Of a DNA stretch of 32,848 nucleotides, positions 1 through 6,299 are shown in pieces. The translations under genes and the position numbers were made by a program. The notes beneath the pieces were generated by a model. That model worked only from the letters and a program-made list of their open reading frames with translations, was not told the origin of the DNA and ran no database searches. Within the stretch, counting starts at the first letter, position 1. Each line of letters starts with the position of its first letter. This stretch comes from Patescibacteria group bacterium (lineage in GTDB: Bacteria; Patescibacteriota; Minisyncoccia; Phycocordibacterales; UBA2100): positions 1 to 32,848 of the forward strand of contig JANLHO010000049.1 of the NCBI GenBank assembly GCA_024654485.1. Direction: 5' to 3'.

Positions 1-1
1 T

Positions 2-766
2 ATCGTCGTGCTGGGAGTCGCGATCGCACTCATCAGCACTATTAACAGCGATAAGGTTTATAATGAAGAGAAAGGAAGTACCCCCGACGCGTCTATGAAA
101 AACTCACAAGTACAGGTAGTGCCCGTGTCGCATGCGACGGCTGTCTTGCTGTGGGGCGACAAGGTGATATATACCGACCCGACAGGGGGCGTGGAAGCCT
201 TCGCAGGGCAGCCGCCCGCCGACATCGTCCTTTTGACAGACATCCACGGCGACCACATGGAGCCGGACACGCTTTCCGCCGTACTGGGGGATGCCGCGCT
301 GATAGCTCCACAGGCCGTTAAGGACGAGCTGCCGGAAGAGCTAGCCGCACGCGTGCGCGTACTCGCCAACGGCGAGTCTGCCGACGAAGCCGGTTTCCGC
401 ATAGAAGCGGTACCGATGTACAACATACCCGAATCTACCGACGCATATCACACGAAAGGGCGCGGCAACGGCTATGTCGTGGAAAAGGACGGCTTCCGCG
501 TATACGTGGCCGGCGATACCTCCGGCACGCCGGAGATGCGGTCTCTTACGGGCATAGACGTAGCGCTTGTGCCGATGAACCTGCCGTATACCATGAGCGT
601 GGAGGAAGCGGCAGACGCGGTCTTGGCTTTCAAGCCAAGACAGGTCTATCCGTATCACTATCGCGGTCCCGACGGACTGGCGGATGTAGAGAGATTCAAA
701 CAGCTCGTGGATGCCGCGGGCTACGATATAGAGGTGGTACTGCTGGATTGGTACGCGCGCTCCTGA
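2..766 (+). CDS. MBL-fold metal-dependent hydrolase, UlaG/UPF0173-like (5' partial)
   Basis: Metallo-beta-lactamase-fold hydrolase. The metal-binding loop reads DIHGDH (about residues 78-83 counted from the GTG at 8), so the first histidine of the usual HxHxDH motif is Asp. Further metal ligands fit GDT (Asp about 170) and the late YPYHY histidine (about 217). The substrate cannot be told; the closest general group is the UlaG-like/UPF0173 hydrolases. The reading frame is open to the window edge and the first residues are hydrophobic (VLGVAIALIS), so the true start, with a membrane anchor or signal segment, probably lies upstream. The GTG at 8 and the ATG at 94, just before the conserved fold, are the in-window alternatives. 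A promoter for the next gene follows within 40 bases, so this gene is probably the last of its own transcript. Confidence 0.8.
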   Translation: MVVLGVAIALISTINSDKVYNEEKGSTPDASMKNSQVQVVPVSHATAVLLWGDKVIYTDPTGGVEAFAGQPPADIVLLTDIHGDHMEPDTLSAVLGDAALIAPQAVKDELPEELAARVRVLANGESADEAGFRIEAVPMYNIPESTDAYHTKGRGNGYVVEKDGFRVYVAGDTSGTPEMRSLTGIDVALVPMNLPYTMSVEEAADAVLAFKPRQVYPYHYRGPDGLADVERFKQLVDAAGYDIEVVLLDWYARS

Positions 767-803
767 CCCTACGGCCGAGGCTCTACACGATCAGGCGTGA
801 TGA

Positions 804-832
804 TTGACAAGATTCCACGTCTATGATATCCT
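804..832 (+). promoter_or_regulatory. Sigma-70-type promoter of the cold-shock gene
   Basis: A perfect -35 TTGACA (804-809) is followed after 17 bases by TATCCT (827-832). Transcription from here would give a leader of about 90 bases before the ATG at 930. Long leaders are typical of cold-shock genes, whose mRNA folding senses temperature; that role here is inferred. Confidence 0.6.
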
Positions 833-929
833 AGATATATCAATTTCAGGGCTGATCCAGAGAAGCGGGGATCGACCTACGACTCCAGCACACTGTCCTT
901 GATACTTTATAAGTAGTTTTTTCATTGCC

Positions 930-1133
930 ATGCAAGAAGGAACAATAGCCCGTCTCACCGACAAAGGTTTTGGCTTCATCAAGATCGAAGGACAGGAAAA
1001 GGATCTCTTTTTCCACTCCAACGAGCTCGTTGGCGTCTCCTTTGATGAGCTTCGTGAGGGGGACAAGGTGACCTTTGAGGTCGCGGACAGCCCGAAGGGG
1101 CCCAACGCGGTCAAGGTCAGCCGTGTCGCTTAA
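930..1133 (+). CDS. csp: Cold-shock domain protein (CspA family)
   Basis: A single cold-shock domain of 67 residues, the normal family length. It binds single-stranded RNA/DNA and is expected to act as an RNA chaperone in the cytoplasm. RNP1 is seen as KGFGFIK (residues about 12-18) and RNP2 as DLFFHSN (about 26-32), with the usual basic and aromatic surface residues. The ATG at 930 is the only sensible start and has no Shine-Dalgarno. A promoter about 100 bases upstream and a perfect hairpin terminator just after the stop make this a single-gene transcript with a long leader. Confidence 0.93.
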   Translation: MQEGTIARLTDKGFGFIKIEGQEKDLFFHSNELVGVSFDELREGDKVTFEVADSPKGPNAVKVSRVA

Positions 1134-1149
1134 GACCCAAGAAGTCTTT

Positions 1150-1182
1150 CACAAAACGCCGCGCTTAGCGCGGCGTTTTGTG
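1150..1182 (+). terminator. Perfect hairpin terminator after csp
   Basis: A 15-bp perfect stem (1150-1164 with 1168-1182) closes a 3-base TTA loop. The stem begins CACAAAA and ends TTTTGTG, so either strand carries a T tract and it can work in both directions. It lies 17 bases after the csp stop codon. Confidence 0.85.
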
Positions 1183-1258
1183 TGCAGGAGAAATAAGCAA
1201 GCCCGCCTTCAGGAGAGAGTCTTTAACCCGCAGATTTTGCACGCGCGGGCATGGCGGG

Positions 1259-1264
1259 TATACT
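1259..1264 (+). promoter_or_regulatory. -10 box TATACT, leaderless start of glutaredoxin
   Basis: TATACT preceded by GGG lies 7 bases before the ATG at 1272, so transcription would begin at or beside the start codon. This favours the ATG at 1272 over the ATG at 1251, which lies upstream of the box. Confidence 0.55.
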
Positions 1265-1271
1265 TGCACGC

Positions 1272-1553
1272 ATGAGGTATGTTCTCTATGTAAAAACAGG
1301 ATGCCCGTATTGCAAGCGCGTGCTGGAATTCGCCAAAAAGAACGGAATAGAATTTGAGCTGCGCAACCGCGATGATGCGGGTGTCAGCGAAGAGCTTATA
1401 GCGCGCGGCGGCAAGCGGCAATTCCCGTACCTGGTGGATACGGAAAATGGGGAAGAGATGTACGAATCGGGAGACATAATCGCGTATCTTGCGAAGCAGG
1501 CGGGTATCACGGCTCAGGAAGGTTCAGGCGAAGGCACATGCGCTGTAGAGTAA
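1272..1553 (+). CDS. Glutaredoxin
   Basis: Thioredoxin-fold glutaredoxin of 93 residues, a dithiol oxidoreductase in the cytoplasm that reduces disulfides. The N-terminal beta strand RYVLYVKTG runs into the redox motif CPYC (Cys11 and Cys14). The cis-proline segment FPYLVD and the later ESGDIIAYL helix match the family. The start at 1272 is chosen because the family begins directly with this strand and because a TATACT box sits 7 bases before it; an in-frame ATG at 1251 would add seven residues. Its 3' end overlaps the following DUF167 gene by 16 bases, so the two are probably co-transcribed. Confidence 0.9.
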   Translation: MRYVLYVKTGCPYCKRVLEFAKKNGIEFELRNRDDAGVSEELIARGGKRQFPYLVDTENGEEMYESGDIIAYLAKQAGITAQEGSGEGTCAVE

Positions 1554-1759
1554 GGGTATCGGCGGACGTCCGCCGCGAGTCGCTCGCCGAAGGGAAAGGG
1601 GGCGTGCTTGACATATCGGTGCGGGAGAAGGCCGAGCGTGGGGAGGCCAATCTGCGCGTGCGTGAGCTTGTTGCGCGGCATTTCGGGGTCTCCGTGAAGG
1701 CGGTGCGCATCGTCACGGGACATCGCGGAAGCAGCAAGACGCTGGAGGTGATACAATAG
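1538..1759 (+). CDS. DUF167/YggU family protein
   Basis: Small protein of 73 residues with the DUF167 pattern: LDISVREKAERGEANLRV (about residues 24-41), then FGVSVKAVRIVTGHRGSSK (about 49-67). Family members are small conserved alpha/beta proteins of unproven function. The ATG at 1538 lies inside the end of the glutaredoxin gene in another frame, giving a translationally coupled pair. Nothing indicates a partner beyond this. Confidence 0.85.
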   Translation: MRCRVRVSADVRRESLAEGKGGVLDISVREKAERGEANLRVRELVARHFGVSVKAVRIVTGHRGSSKTLEVIQ

Positions 1760-1775
1760 GCGCTAATCAATCACC

Positions 1776-1804
1776 GTTCACTGTTTACTGGTCACTATTC
1801 ACTG
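1776..1804. repeat. CACTG-type short tandem repeat before hpf
   Basis: Four imperfect units of the form TTCACTG/TTTACTG/GTCACTA/TTCACTG lie head to tail and end 6 bases before the hpf start codon. Similar units occur at 8222-8402 and 15487-15538, again just before genes. Confidence 0.6.
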
Positions 1805-1810
1805 CTATTT

Positions 1811-2179
1811 ATGGACATCCGTATCAAAGCGACCGATTACGAGCTGACGCCGCAGGTGGAGGAATATCTCACGCAGCGCATAGAAGCACTTCGGAAATTC
1901 ATAGGAGACAAAGAGGACGTTACACGATGCGAGGTGGAGCTAGGACGCGACGCGGGCCGCCCGCGCCACGGCGACAATCTTTATTTTGCCGAGATACGCA
2001 TAATCTCTCCCGGCGAGAGCGCAGTGTACGCACGCAACAATTCCGAATCGGTCAACGGCGCCATAGACGATGTGAAAGAGGAGGTGGAGCGCCAGATGCG
2101 CAAATCAAAGCGTGTAAGCATAAGCTTCATTCGCAAGGGCGGGGCGCTGGCTAAGAGGTTGATGAGGTGGGGGAGGTAG
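1811..2179 (+). CDS. hpf: Ribosome hibernation promoting factor (HPF/RaiA, short form)
   Basis: 122-residue protein of the HPF/RaiA (sigma-54 modulation) family, which binds the decoding centre of the 30S subunit and keeps idle ribosomes inactive. The start MDIRIKATDYELTPQVEEYL, the central EVELGRD and LYFAEIRI strands, and the ARNNSESVNGAIDDVKEEVERQ helix match the family in order. It lacks the C-terminal dimerisation domain of long HPF, so it would belong to the short class. The basic tail (AKRLMRWGR) is typical of rRNA contact. A CACTG-type repeat abuts the start and a UUCG hairpin follows the stop. Confidence 0.88.
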   Translation: MDIRIKATDYELTPQVEEYLTQRIEALRKFIGDKEDVTRCEVELGRDAGRPRHGDNLYFAEIRIISPGESAVYARNNSESVNGAIDDVKEEVERQMRKSKRVSISFIRKGGALAKRLMRWGR

Positions 2180-2181
2180 AA

Positions 2182-2310
2182 GGGGCTTCGGCCCCGCACA
2201 CTATCGGCGAGCTTTATCGTTTGAGGTTTTGCTTTGTGTATCACCACTACGACTGGTCAAACAAATTTGAATAATTGGCTGCGCGAGGCTCGTCGATAGT
2301 GTGCGGGGCC
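2182..2310. repeat. UUCG hairpin plus 121-base inverted-repeat unit after hpf
   Basis: Directly after hpf, GGGGC-TTCG-GCCCC (2182-2195) forms a tetraloop hairpin. It overlaps the left arm of a 23-base inverted repeat (2190-2212 with 2288-2310, one mismatch) enclosing 75 bases with no gene. The arms contain CCCGCACACTA, also found in the glpX-end repeat at 16526. The rest of the 303-base gap (2311-2431) contains repeated GCGCGAGG-like words but no gene I can support. Confidence 0.65.
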
Positions 2311-2431
2311 TGCGCTAGGGTTAGGGTGAGACGCGCGAGGCTCGCAATAAGTATCAGCCTGTCTCGCAGAGGTTGTAGAAGGTGCGCGAGGTCCGCCGAG
2401 GGTATGCTGGACCTCCGCAAGAGTCGGTCAA

Positions 2432-2475
2432 AACTTTTCCACTTCGCTCACGACCGTGAGCGAAGTGGAAAAGTT
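2432..2475. terminator. Perfect bidirectional terminator between hpf and fmt
   Basis: A perfect 20-bp stem (2432-2451 with 2456-2475) has the four-base loop GACC. It is followed by CTTTT on the plus strand and by a T run on the minus strand. It lies between two convergent genes, hpf (plus) and fmt (minus), and can end both. Confidence 0.88.
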
Positions 2476-2482
2476 CTTTTAG

Positions 2483-3367
2483 CTACTCCGTGACGGGTTT
2501 TGCGCCGGAGCGCAGGAATTCTTCGTAGCTCATTTCTCGCTTGCCTTCGGGCTTCACGCGGTCAATGGCAAGCGCTTTCCCGTCCAGATGCGCTTCAAGT
2601 ATCTGCACGCGCAGACGCTTGCCGTCCCGCTCAAAGAAAGAGTGCGTACCCACAGTGGAATCAAAAGCCCGTATTTTCAGGAGATTTTTGTATGCATCGT
2701 CCGCGAGGTCCAGAAGTCCGTCGCTCTTGGTATAGGCGGGGCAGTGAGTCGCGAGGTCGTGATTTTGCGGCCGGGCATTTATCTCGCCCGATAGCCACGC
2801 GGGCATTACCTGTGCCAGAAGCCGCGCGCTCTCGTGCGTCGCCGCCTCTTCCGCCTCGCTCGCGCTCGGCGGCCACCCGCCGGTAGGCGGAGACATCTCT
2901 ATGCGCTTCTGCGCGATAACGGGTCCGTGGTCTATTTTCTCGTCCAGAAGGATGATTGATGTGCCCAGCTCACGATCGCCTCCGGCGATAGCGGCGCGTA
3001 CGGGGGAGGTGCCGCGCCATCGCGGCAGGAGCGAAAAATGGATATTCAGAGTTCCTCGCCCGGGTATCTCCAGCACGCTCTTAGGCAGTATCTTGCCGTA
3101 GTATATGACGACAAAAGCGTCCCACTCTTCGTCGGACAGCTCCTTCGCGAATTTCGAATCAAGCGTATCCGGCTGCATTGTGCGAATGCCGTGCATCTCG
3201 GCCCACTTCTTCACGGGCGGTGATGCGAGCGCCTTACCGCGCCCCTGCGGAGCATCCGGCGTCGTCACTACCAGAGAGGGGACGAGGCCGCTTTTTTCCA
3301 AGTCGTCCAGAAATACTGTCGCAAGATGCGGCGTCCCGAAAAAGGCGAATTTGGTGTCGGGTTTCAT
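2483..3367 (-). CDS. fmt: Methionyl-tRNA formyltransferase
   Basis: Transfers a formyl group from 10-formyl-tetrahydrofolate to initiator Met-tRNA. 294 residues, slightly short for the family (about 310). The N-terminal GART fold starts FAFFGTP; the catalytic triad fits Asn108 and His110 in LNIHFSLLPRWRG and Asp146 in DEKIDHGPV. The usual HPSLLP is HFSLLP here. The C-terminal tRNA-binding domain follows from about residue 205 (THCPAYTKSDG). Residues about 159-176 (SPPTGGWPPSASEAEEAA) form an unusual low-complexity insert encoded by a GC-rich palindromic stretch. The gene follows def with a 45-base gap, the classic def-fmt pairing, though here def is upstream. A CATAAT box lies 11 bases before the ATG. 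Confidence 0.95.
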   Translation of the reverse strand: MKPDTKFAFFGTPHLATVFLDDLEKSGLVPSLVVTTPDAPQGRGKALASPPVKKWAEMHGIRTMQPDTLDSKFAKELSDEEWDAFVVIYYGKILPKSVLEIPGRGTLNIHFSLLPRWRGTSPVRAAIAGGDRELGTSIILLDEKIDHGPVIAQKRIEMSPPTGGWPPSASEAEEAATHESARLLAQVMPAWLSGEINARPQNHDLATHCPAYTKSDGLLDLADDAYKNLLKIRAFDSTVGTHSFFERDGKRLRVQILEAHLDGKALAIDRVKPEGKREMSYEEFLRSGAKPVTE

Positions 3368-3378
3368 TTGGAAAATGG

Positions 3379-3396
3379 ATTATGATATATCATAAT
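3379..3396. promoter_or_regulatory. 18-base perfect palindrome in the fmt promoter
   Basis: ATTATGATATATCATAAT reads the same on both strands and fills most of the def-fmt gap. Its minus-strand CATAAT (3384-3379) is placed as a -10 box 11 bases before the fmt start. The full symmetry would also suit a dimeric regulator; that is a guess. Confidence 0.45.
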
Positions 3397-3412
3397 TTTC
3401 GCCTGACATGAT

Positions 3413-4000
3413 TTATTTGCCATTCGCGGGCTGTTCGTCGTACATATGCGCCGCCTTGTCGGTGTATAGTACGCCCTCAAGGTGATCCATCTCGTGCTGG
3501 AATATGTGCGCGAGGAATCCCGACGCGCCGCGCGTGAAGCGCCGACCATCCTCATCAAAGGCTTGTATCGTGGCCTTCTCCGAGCGCAGTACCTCGCCCC
3601 ATTTGCCGCGCACCGAAAGGCATCCTTCGTGCTTCTCGCTCTTTTGCCGCGAGAGCTTGGTCATAACCGGATTGATATAGACCTGATCTCGGCCCAAGGC
3701 CGACCCGCCTTGGGCGGGCGGAACGCGCCCGTCGTCTGCATTTGCACTCCCAATCTCGTCGGGAGCGTTGCGCGAGCCGCGAGCAATGGCACGCCCAGAA
3801 ACAATAAAGAGGCGAAGCGGCTCGCCGACCTGCGGCGCGGCAAGCGCGACGCCATACTCTTCTTTTGCAAGGAGTTTTCGCATGTCAGAGATGAGCTCCT
3901 GAATGGTCGCGCCCGATATCTCCGCGACGGGTATCTCGCGCGCGACCTGCCGCAGAGCGCCGTTCGCGCTTTCCGGCAATATTTCCCGCTTTACCTTCAT
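3413..4000 (-). CDS. def: Peptide deformylase
   Basis: Fe/Zn-dependent deformylase that removes the formyl group from new proteins. 195 residues. The three motifs are present: GVALAAPQ (residues 50-57; the second Gly of GxGLAAxQ is Ala), HEGCLS (about 124-129) and QHEMDH (168-173), giving metal ligands Cys and two His plus the catalytic Glu. Between motifs 1 and 2 (about residues 71-105) is an extra Gly/Ala/Asp-rich stretch containing VPPAQGGSALGRD. It is encoded by a DNA palindrome (3692-3715), so the gene seems to carry an in-frame palindromic insertion in a surface loop. The start at 4000 is supported by a TATAGT box 7 bases upstream. It pairs functionally with fmt directly downstream. Confidence 0.93.
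   Translation of the reverse strand: MKVKREILPESANGALRQVAREIPVAEISGATIQELISDMRKLLAKEEYGVALAAPQVGEPLRLFIVSGRAIARGSRNAPDEIGSANADDGRVPPAQGGSALGRDQVYINPVMTKLSRQKSEKHEGCLSVRGKWGEVLRSEKATIQAFDEDGRRFTRGASGFLAHIFQHEMDHLEGVLYTDKAAHMYDEQPANGK
3692..3715. repeat. Palindromic element inside def
   Basis: GCCCAAGGC (3692-3700) and GCCTTGGGC (3707-3715) form a perfect 9-bp stem with the loop CGACCC, flanked by further GC-rich bases. It lies in frame inside def and encodes part of an extra loop absent from the usual deformylase pattern. Confidence 0.6.
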
Positions 4001-4007
4001 ACGCGAA

Positions 4008-4013
4008 ACTATA
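4008..4013 (-). promoter_or_regulatory. -10 box TATAGT of def (leaderless)
   Basis: On the minus strand TATAGT is followed by 7 bases and the def ATG (4000-3998). The spacing predicts transcription starting at the start codon. Confidence 0.55.
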
Positions 4014-4084
4014 CGGTATGCAGCGCAATAGCCAAAACATCAATGGAGTATGCGGGCAAAATCTGCTCCGGCAATGCTTAGGTG

Positions 4085-4090
4085 TACAAT
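4085..4090 (+). promoter_or_regulatory. -10 box TACAAT of the small gene at 4097
   Basis: TACAAT preceded by TG lies 6 bases before the ATG at 4097. It sits after the GTG at 4082, which argues against that longer start. Confidence 0.5.
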
Positions 4091-4096
4091 ACGCCC

Positions 4097-4375
4097 ATGA
4101 AGCACATCAGCGCACACATCAAAAGGTCATCCGAGAGGTCGCGGCAGACGGAGCGCGGAGAGCTTATGCGCTACTTTGTGGAGAAGCTCAATGCAGGCCG
4201 CGAGCAGGACGGCCTTCCGCCGATATCAATGGGCCGCATGGGGAAGATGCTTGAGAAGATACCCACCAAAGACCTCTACTATATAAAAAGCGTATGCGAC
4301 GAAGCAAAAAATTTCTCCAAGAAATTTTGGTGGTTATTAAATCCTGACAAGTACGATAAGGGAAAGAAGTCTTGA
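4097..4375 (+). CDS. Small conserved-looking protein of unknown function
   Basis: 92 residues, not recognised with certainty. The first half is basic and helical (HISAHIKRSSERSRQTERGE); the second half contains PPISMGRMGKMLEKIPTKDLYY and ends KKFWWLLNPDKYDKGKKS, rich in aromatic and Lys residues, possibly a nucleic-acid or protein contact tail. No membrane segment or metal motif is seen. The start at 4097 is preferred over the GTG at 4082 because a TACAAT box lies between them. About 70 bases after the stop, a second copy of the last codons (LLNPEKYEKDKK, then stop) occurs behind a hairpin, described separately. Confidence 0.65.
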   Translation: MKHISAHIKRSSERSRQTERGELMRYFVEKLNAGREQDGLPPISMGRMGKMLEKIPTKDLYYIKSVCDEAKNFSKKFWWLLNPDKYDKGKKS

Positions 4376-4407
4376 TCGTTCCACTCGTCAACATGCAATG
4401 AGTCTCG

Positions 4408-4484
4408 CCCCGTAGCTCCGCCAAAGGCGGATGGTACCGGGGTATCTATTGAACCCCGAGAAGTACGAGAAGGATAAAAAATAA
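4408..4484 (+). repeat. Hairpin and duplicated C-terminal tail of the 4097 gene
   Basis: A hairpin closed by CCCCG (4408-4412) and CGGGG (4438-4442), with an inner CCGCC-AAA-GGCGG stem, is followed directly by 4443-4484. This encodes YLLNPEKYEKDKK and a stop. It matches the upstream gene's end WLLNPDKYDKGKK codon for codon, mostly with synonymous or conservative changes, but has no start of its own. Confidence 0.65.
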
Positions 4485-4493
4485 ACAATGTCG

Positions 4494-4512
4494 CCCCGTC
4501 TCGTAGACGGGG
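4494..4512. terminator. Hairpin between the 4097 gene and the mreB paralogue
   Basis: A perfect 8-bp stem CCCCGTCT/AGACGGGG with the loop CGT. No T tract follows, so a terminator role is only probable. Confidence 0.45.
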
Positions 4513-4571
4513 GCAGGAACCGCGCCAGTTATACGTTCGCGTCGCGGCTTTGTCAAAGTGCGCACAGCGGA

Positions 4572-4577
4572 TACAAT
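4572..4577 (+). promoter_or_regulatory. -10 box TACAAT of the mreB paralogue
   Basis: TACAAT lies 10 bases before the ATG at 4588, predicting a leader of only a few bases. Confidence 0.45.
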
Positions 4578-4587
4578 GCCCTGACCC

Positions 4588-5601
4588 ATGTCATTCTTCT
4601 CACCCAAATTAGGCATTGACCTCGGCACGACCACCGTGCTGGTCTTCGTACCCGGCAAGGGCATCGTCTTGAACGAGCCGTCTGTGGTCGCGGTGTCGCA
4701 GGTGGACAATAAGATACTCGCGGTAGGAAACGATGCCAAAGAAATGGTCGGTCGCACCCCGGACGAGATACGGGCGTACCGACCGATGAAAGACGGTGTC
4801 ATCGCGGATTACCGCGTGACGGAGGCGATGCTCCGATACTACATAAGGAAGGCGCTCGGCAGGTGGAATCTTTTTCGCCCCGAAGTGATGGTCTCGGTAC
4901 CCGCAGGCGTCACCTCCACGGAGAGGCGCGCGGTAGTGGAGGCGGCGACCAAGGCAGGAGCGCGGCATGCATTCATCGTCAAGGAGCCGATACTCGCGGC
5001 GATAGGCGCGGGCATACCCATCCACGAGGCGCGCGGGCACATGATAGTGGACATCGGCGGCGGTACGACCGACGTTGCCGTAATCAGCTTGGGCGGCATC
5101 GTTGCATCCACATCGGTAAAATGCGCGGGCAACGCGATGGACCACGCGATAGCGGATTACATAAAGAAAACCTACAACCTCGGCATCGGCGACAAGATGG
5201 CGGAGGAGATAAAGATACATATAGGCTCCGCAACGCCGCTTGATGAAGAGCTCACGATGACGGTAAAAGGGCGCGACCACCTTACGGGCCTTCCGCGCTC
5301 TATAGAGCTATCCAGCAACGAAGTGGTGCGCGCGGTGGGGAAGGAGTTGCGGACAATGATAAACGCAATAAAAGACGTCCTGCAGGATACGCCGCCGGAG
5401 CTGGCAGCCGACATAATAGACAACGGCATCACCATGACGGGCGGCTCCTCCATGCTGCGCAATTTTCCCGAGCTTGTCTTCCGACGCACCGGCGTCAAGG
5501 CGCGCCTTGGCAAAGACGCCCCATACTGCGTGGCCAAGGGCACGGGCGAGGCGCTCAAGCACTTAGAGACTTATAAGAAGGCCATAATTTCAAAACGTTA
5601 G
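4588..5601 (+). CDS. MreB/Mbl-family actin-like protein (paralogue outside the mre cluster)
   Basis: Bacterial actin homologue of 337 residues that would polymerise on the inner membrane and guide wall synthesis. Phosphate loop 1 GIDLGTTTVLVF (about residues 9-20), phosphate loop 2 DIGGGTTDVAVISLGG (about 154-169) and the adenosine motif TGGSSMLRNFPE are all present, so nucleotide binding should be intact. It differs clearly from the MreB at 11004: it lacks that protein's longer N-terminal helix and ends HLETYKKAIISKR. It has its own TACAAT box and stands alone, so it may have a separate filament role. The last nine codons are repeated 60 bases after the stop behind a hairpin. Confidence 0.92.
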   Translation: MSFFSPKLGIDLGTTTVLVFVPGKGIVLNEPSVVAVSQVDNKILAVGNDAKEMVGRTPDEIRAYRPMKDGVIADYRVTEAMLRYYIRKALGRWNLFRPEVMVSVPAGVTSTERRAVVEAATKAGARHAFIVKEPILAAIGAGIPIHEARGHMIVDIGGGTTDVAVISLGGIVASTSVKCAGNAMDHAIADYIKKTYNLGIGDKMAEEIKIHIGSATPLDEELTMTVKGRDHLTGLPRSIELSSNEVVRAVGKELRTMINAIKDVLQDTPPELAADIIDNGITMTGGSSMLRNFPELVFRRTGVKARLGKDAPYCVAKGTGEALKHLETYKKAIISKR

Positions 5602-5628
5602 GTCGTCCGCTTGAGCCATGGAGATTTA

Positions 5629-5690
5629 CCCCGCACCAAGCTTTGCTTTGGTGCGGGGCGTATAAAAAAGCCATCATCTCCAAGCGTTGA
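5629..5690 (+). repeat. Hairpin and recoded copy of the mreB paralogue's C-terminus
   Basis: A perfect 11-bp stem CCCCGCACCAA/TTGGTGCGGGG (5629-5639 with 5648-5658) is followed by 5661-5690. This encodes YKKAIISKR and a stop, the same nine residues that end the gene at 5601. Six of the nine codons differ and every difference is synonymous. Confidence 0.75.
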
Positions 5691-5720
5691 TCAGGCCGCT
5701 ACTTGCAGTCCATTCTTCCG

Positions 5721-6194
5721 CTACTTGTCGGATTTGGCGGGGCCGGTGGATGGACTGCTTTTCAGGCGCTCAATGTCGGCCATGAGGCGGCGCAGGTCGG
5801 CCTGAATGCTGCCGAGCGCCATCTTTTGCTCCAGCTTGCGGAGCGCGTCGGTCTTCTCTTCCTCCGTCATTTCCTCAAAGTCCTCGGTGATGTCCTCCAC
5901 ATCCTCCTGCAGCTCGTCAATGTCTTTCTGTATCTCGTCAATGTCCTCCCCGACATCTTCCAGCTCCTGCGTGGTGTAGTTGATGCTCATCTGTATGAAT
6001 ATTGATAGATAAATAGCCTCAAGCGATACGAGGGTCGTAACGAAAAGCAGCATAGCGCTCCACTCTATCAGCCCCACGTCCACCGCGACGAAGCTCGCTG
6101 CGAAAAGTATGGTATGCACGACAAGGGATGCCGGCGAGCCTATCCACCGCGTGATGGTCAGAGCGGTCTTTTCTATTTTTTTCTGCGTTGCCAT
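5721..6194 (-). CDS. Two-helix membrane protein with coiled-coil tail (low-affinity iron permease/DUF1003-like)
   Basis: 157 residues. Two hydrophobic helices, SLVVHTILFAASFVAVDVG (about 23-41) and WSAMLLFVTTLVSLEAIYLS (about 45-64), are separated by a short turn. A long acidic coiled coil of IDEIQKDIDELQEDVEDI-type heptads follows, then a polar tail. The WIGSPASLVVHT and SLEAIYLSIFIQMSIN segments resemble the small membrane proteins annotated as low-affinity iron permease or DUF1003; transport itself is unproven. The start at 6194 (MATQKK) is chosen over 6227 because a TATACT box on this strand lies 7 bases before it. The gene is convergent with the mreB paralogue. Confidence 0.8.
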   Translation of the reverse strand: MATQKKIEKTALTITRWIGSPASLVVHTILFAASFVAVDVGLIEWSAMLLFVTTLVSLEAIYLSIFIQMSINYTTQELEDVGEDIDEIQKDIDELQEDVEDITEDFEEMTEEEKTDALRKLEQKMALGSIQADLRRLMADIERLKSSPSTGPAKSDK

Positions 6195-6201
6195 GTCGGG
6201 G

Positions 6202-6207
6202 AGTATA
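6202..6207 (-). promoter_or_regulatory. -10 box TATACT of the membrane protein gene
   Basis: On the minus strand TATACT is followed by 7 bases and the ATG at 6194. GAGTATACTC is itself palindromic. Confidence 0.5.
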
Positions 6208-6287
6208 CTCGCCATTGCGTCCTCCACAAGAGTTTAATGTGCAAAACGCTCCGCCCGCATTCCCGTTCCGCAACATATTTATGGGGG

Positions 6288-6293
6288 TATACT
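6288..6293 (+). promoter_or_regulatory. -10 box GGGGGTATACT of the delta' gene
   Basis: TATACT after a run of five G lies 6 bases before the ATG at 6300. The same G-run plus TATACT precedes prs at 20298. Confidence 0.55.
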
Positions 6294-6299
6294 GGAGCG

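Noticed and set aside
2275-2493. Open frame of 72 codons between hpf and fmt
   Set aside because: It covers one arm of an inverted repeat and the whole bidirectional terminator, is Arg/Ser-rich as expected from GC-rich noncoding DNA, and has no family match.
4082-4096. GTG at 4082 as start of the small gene
   Set aside because: A TACAAT box lies between it and the ATG at 4097, so the GTG would not be transcribed from that promoter.
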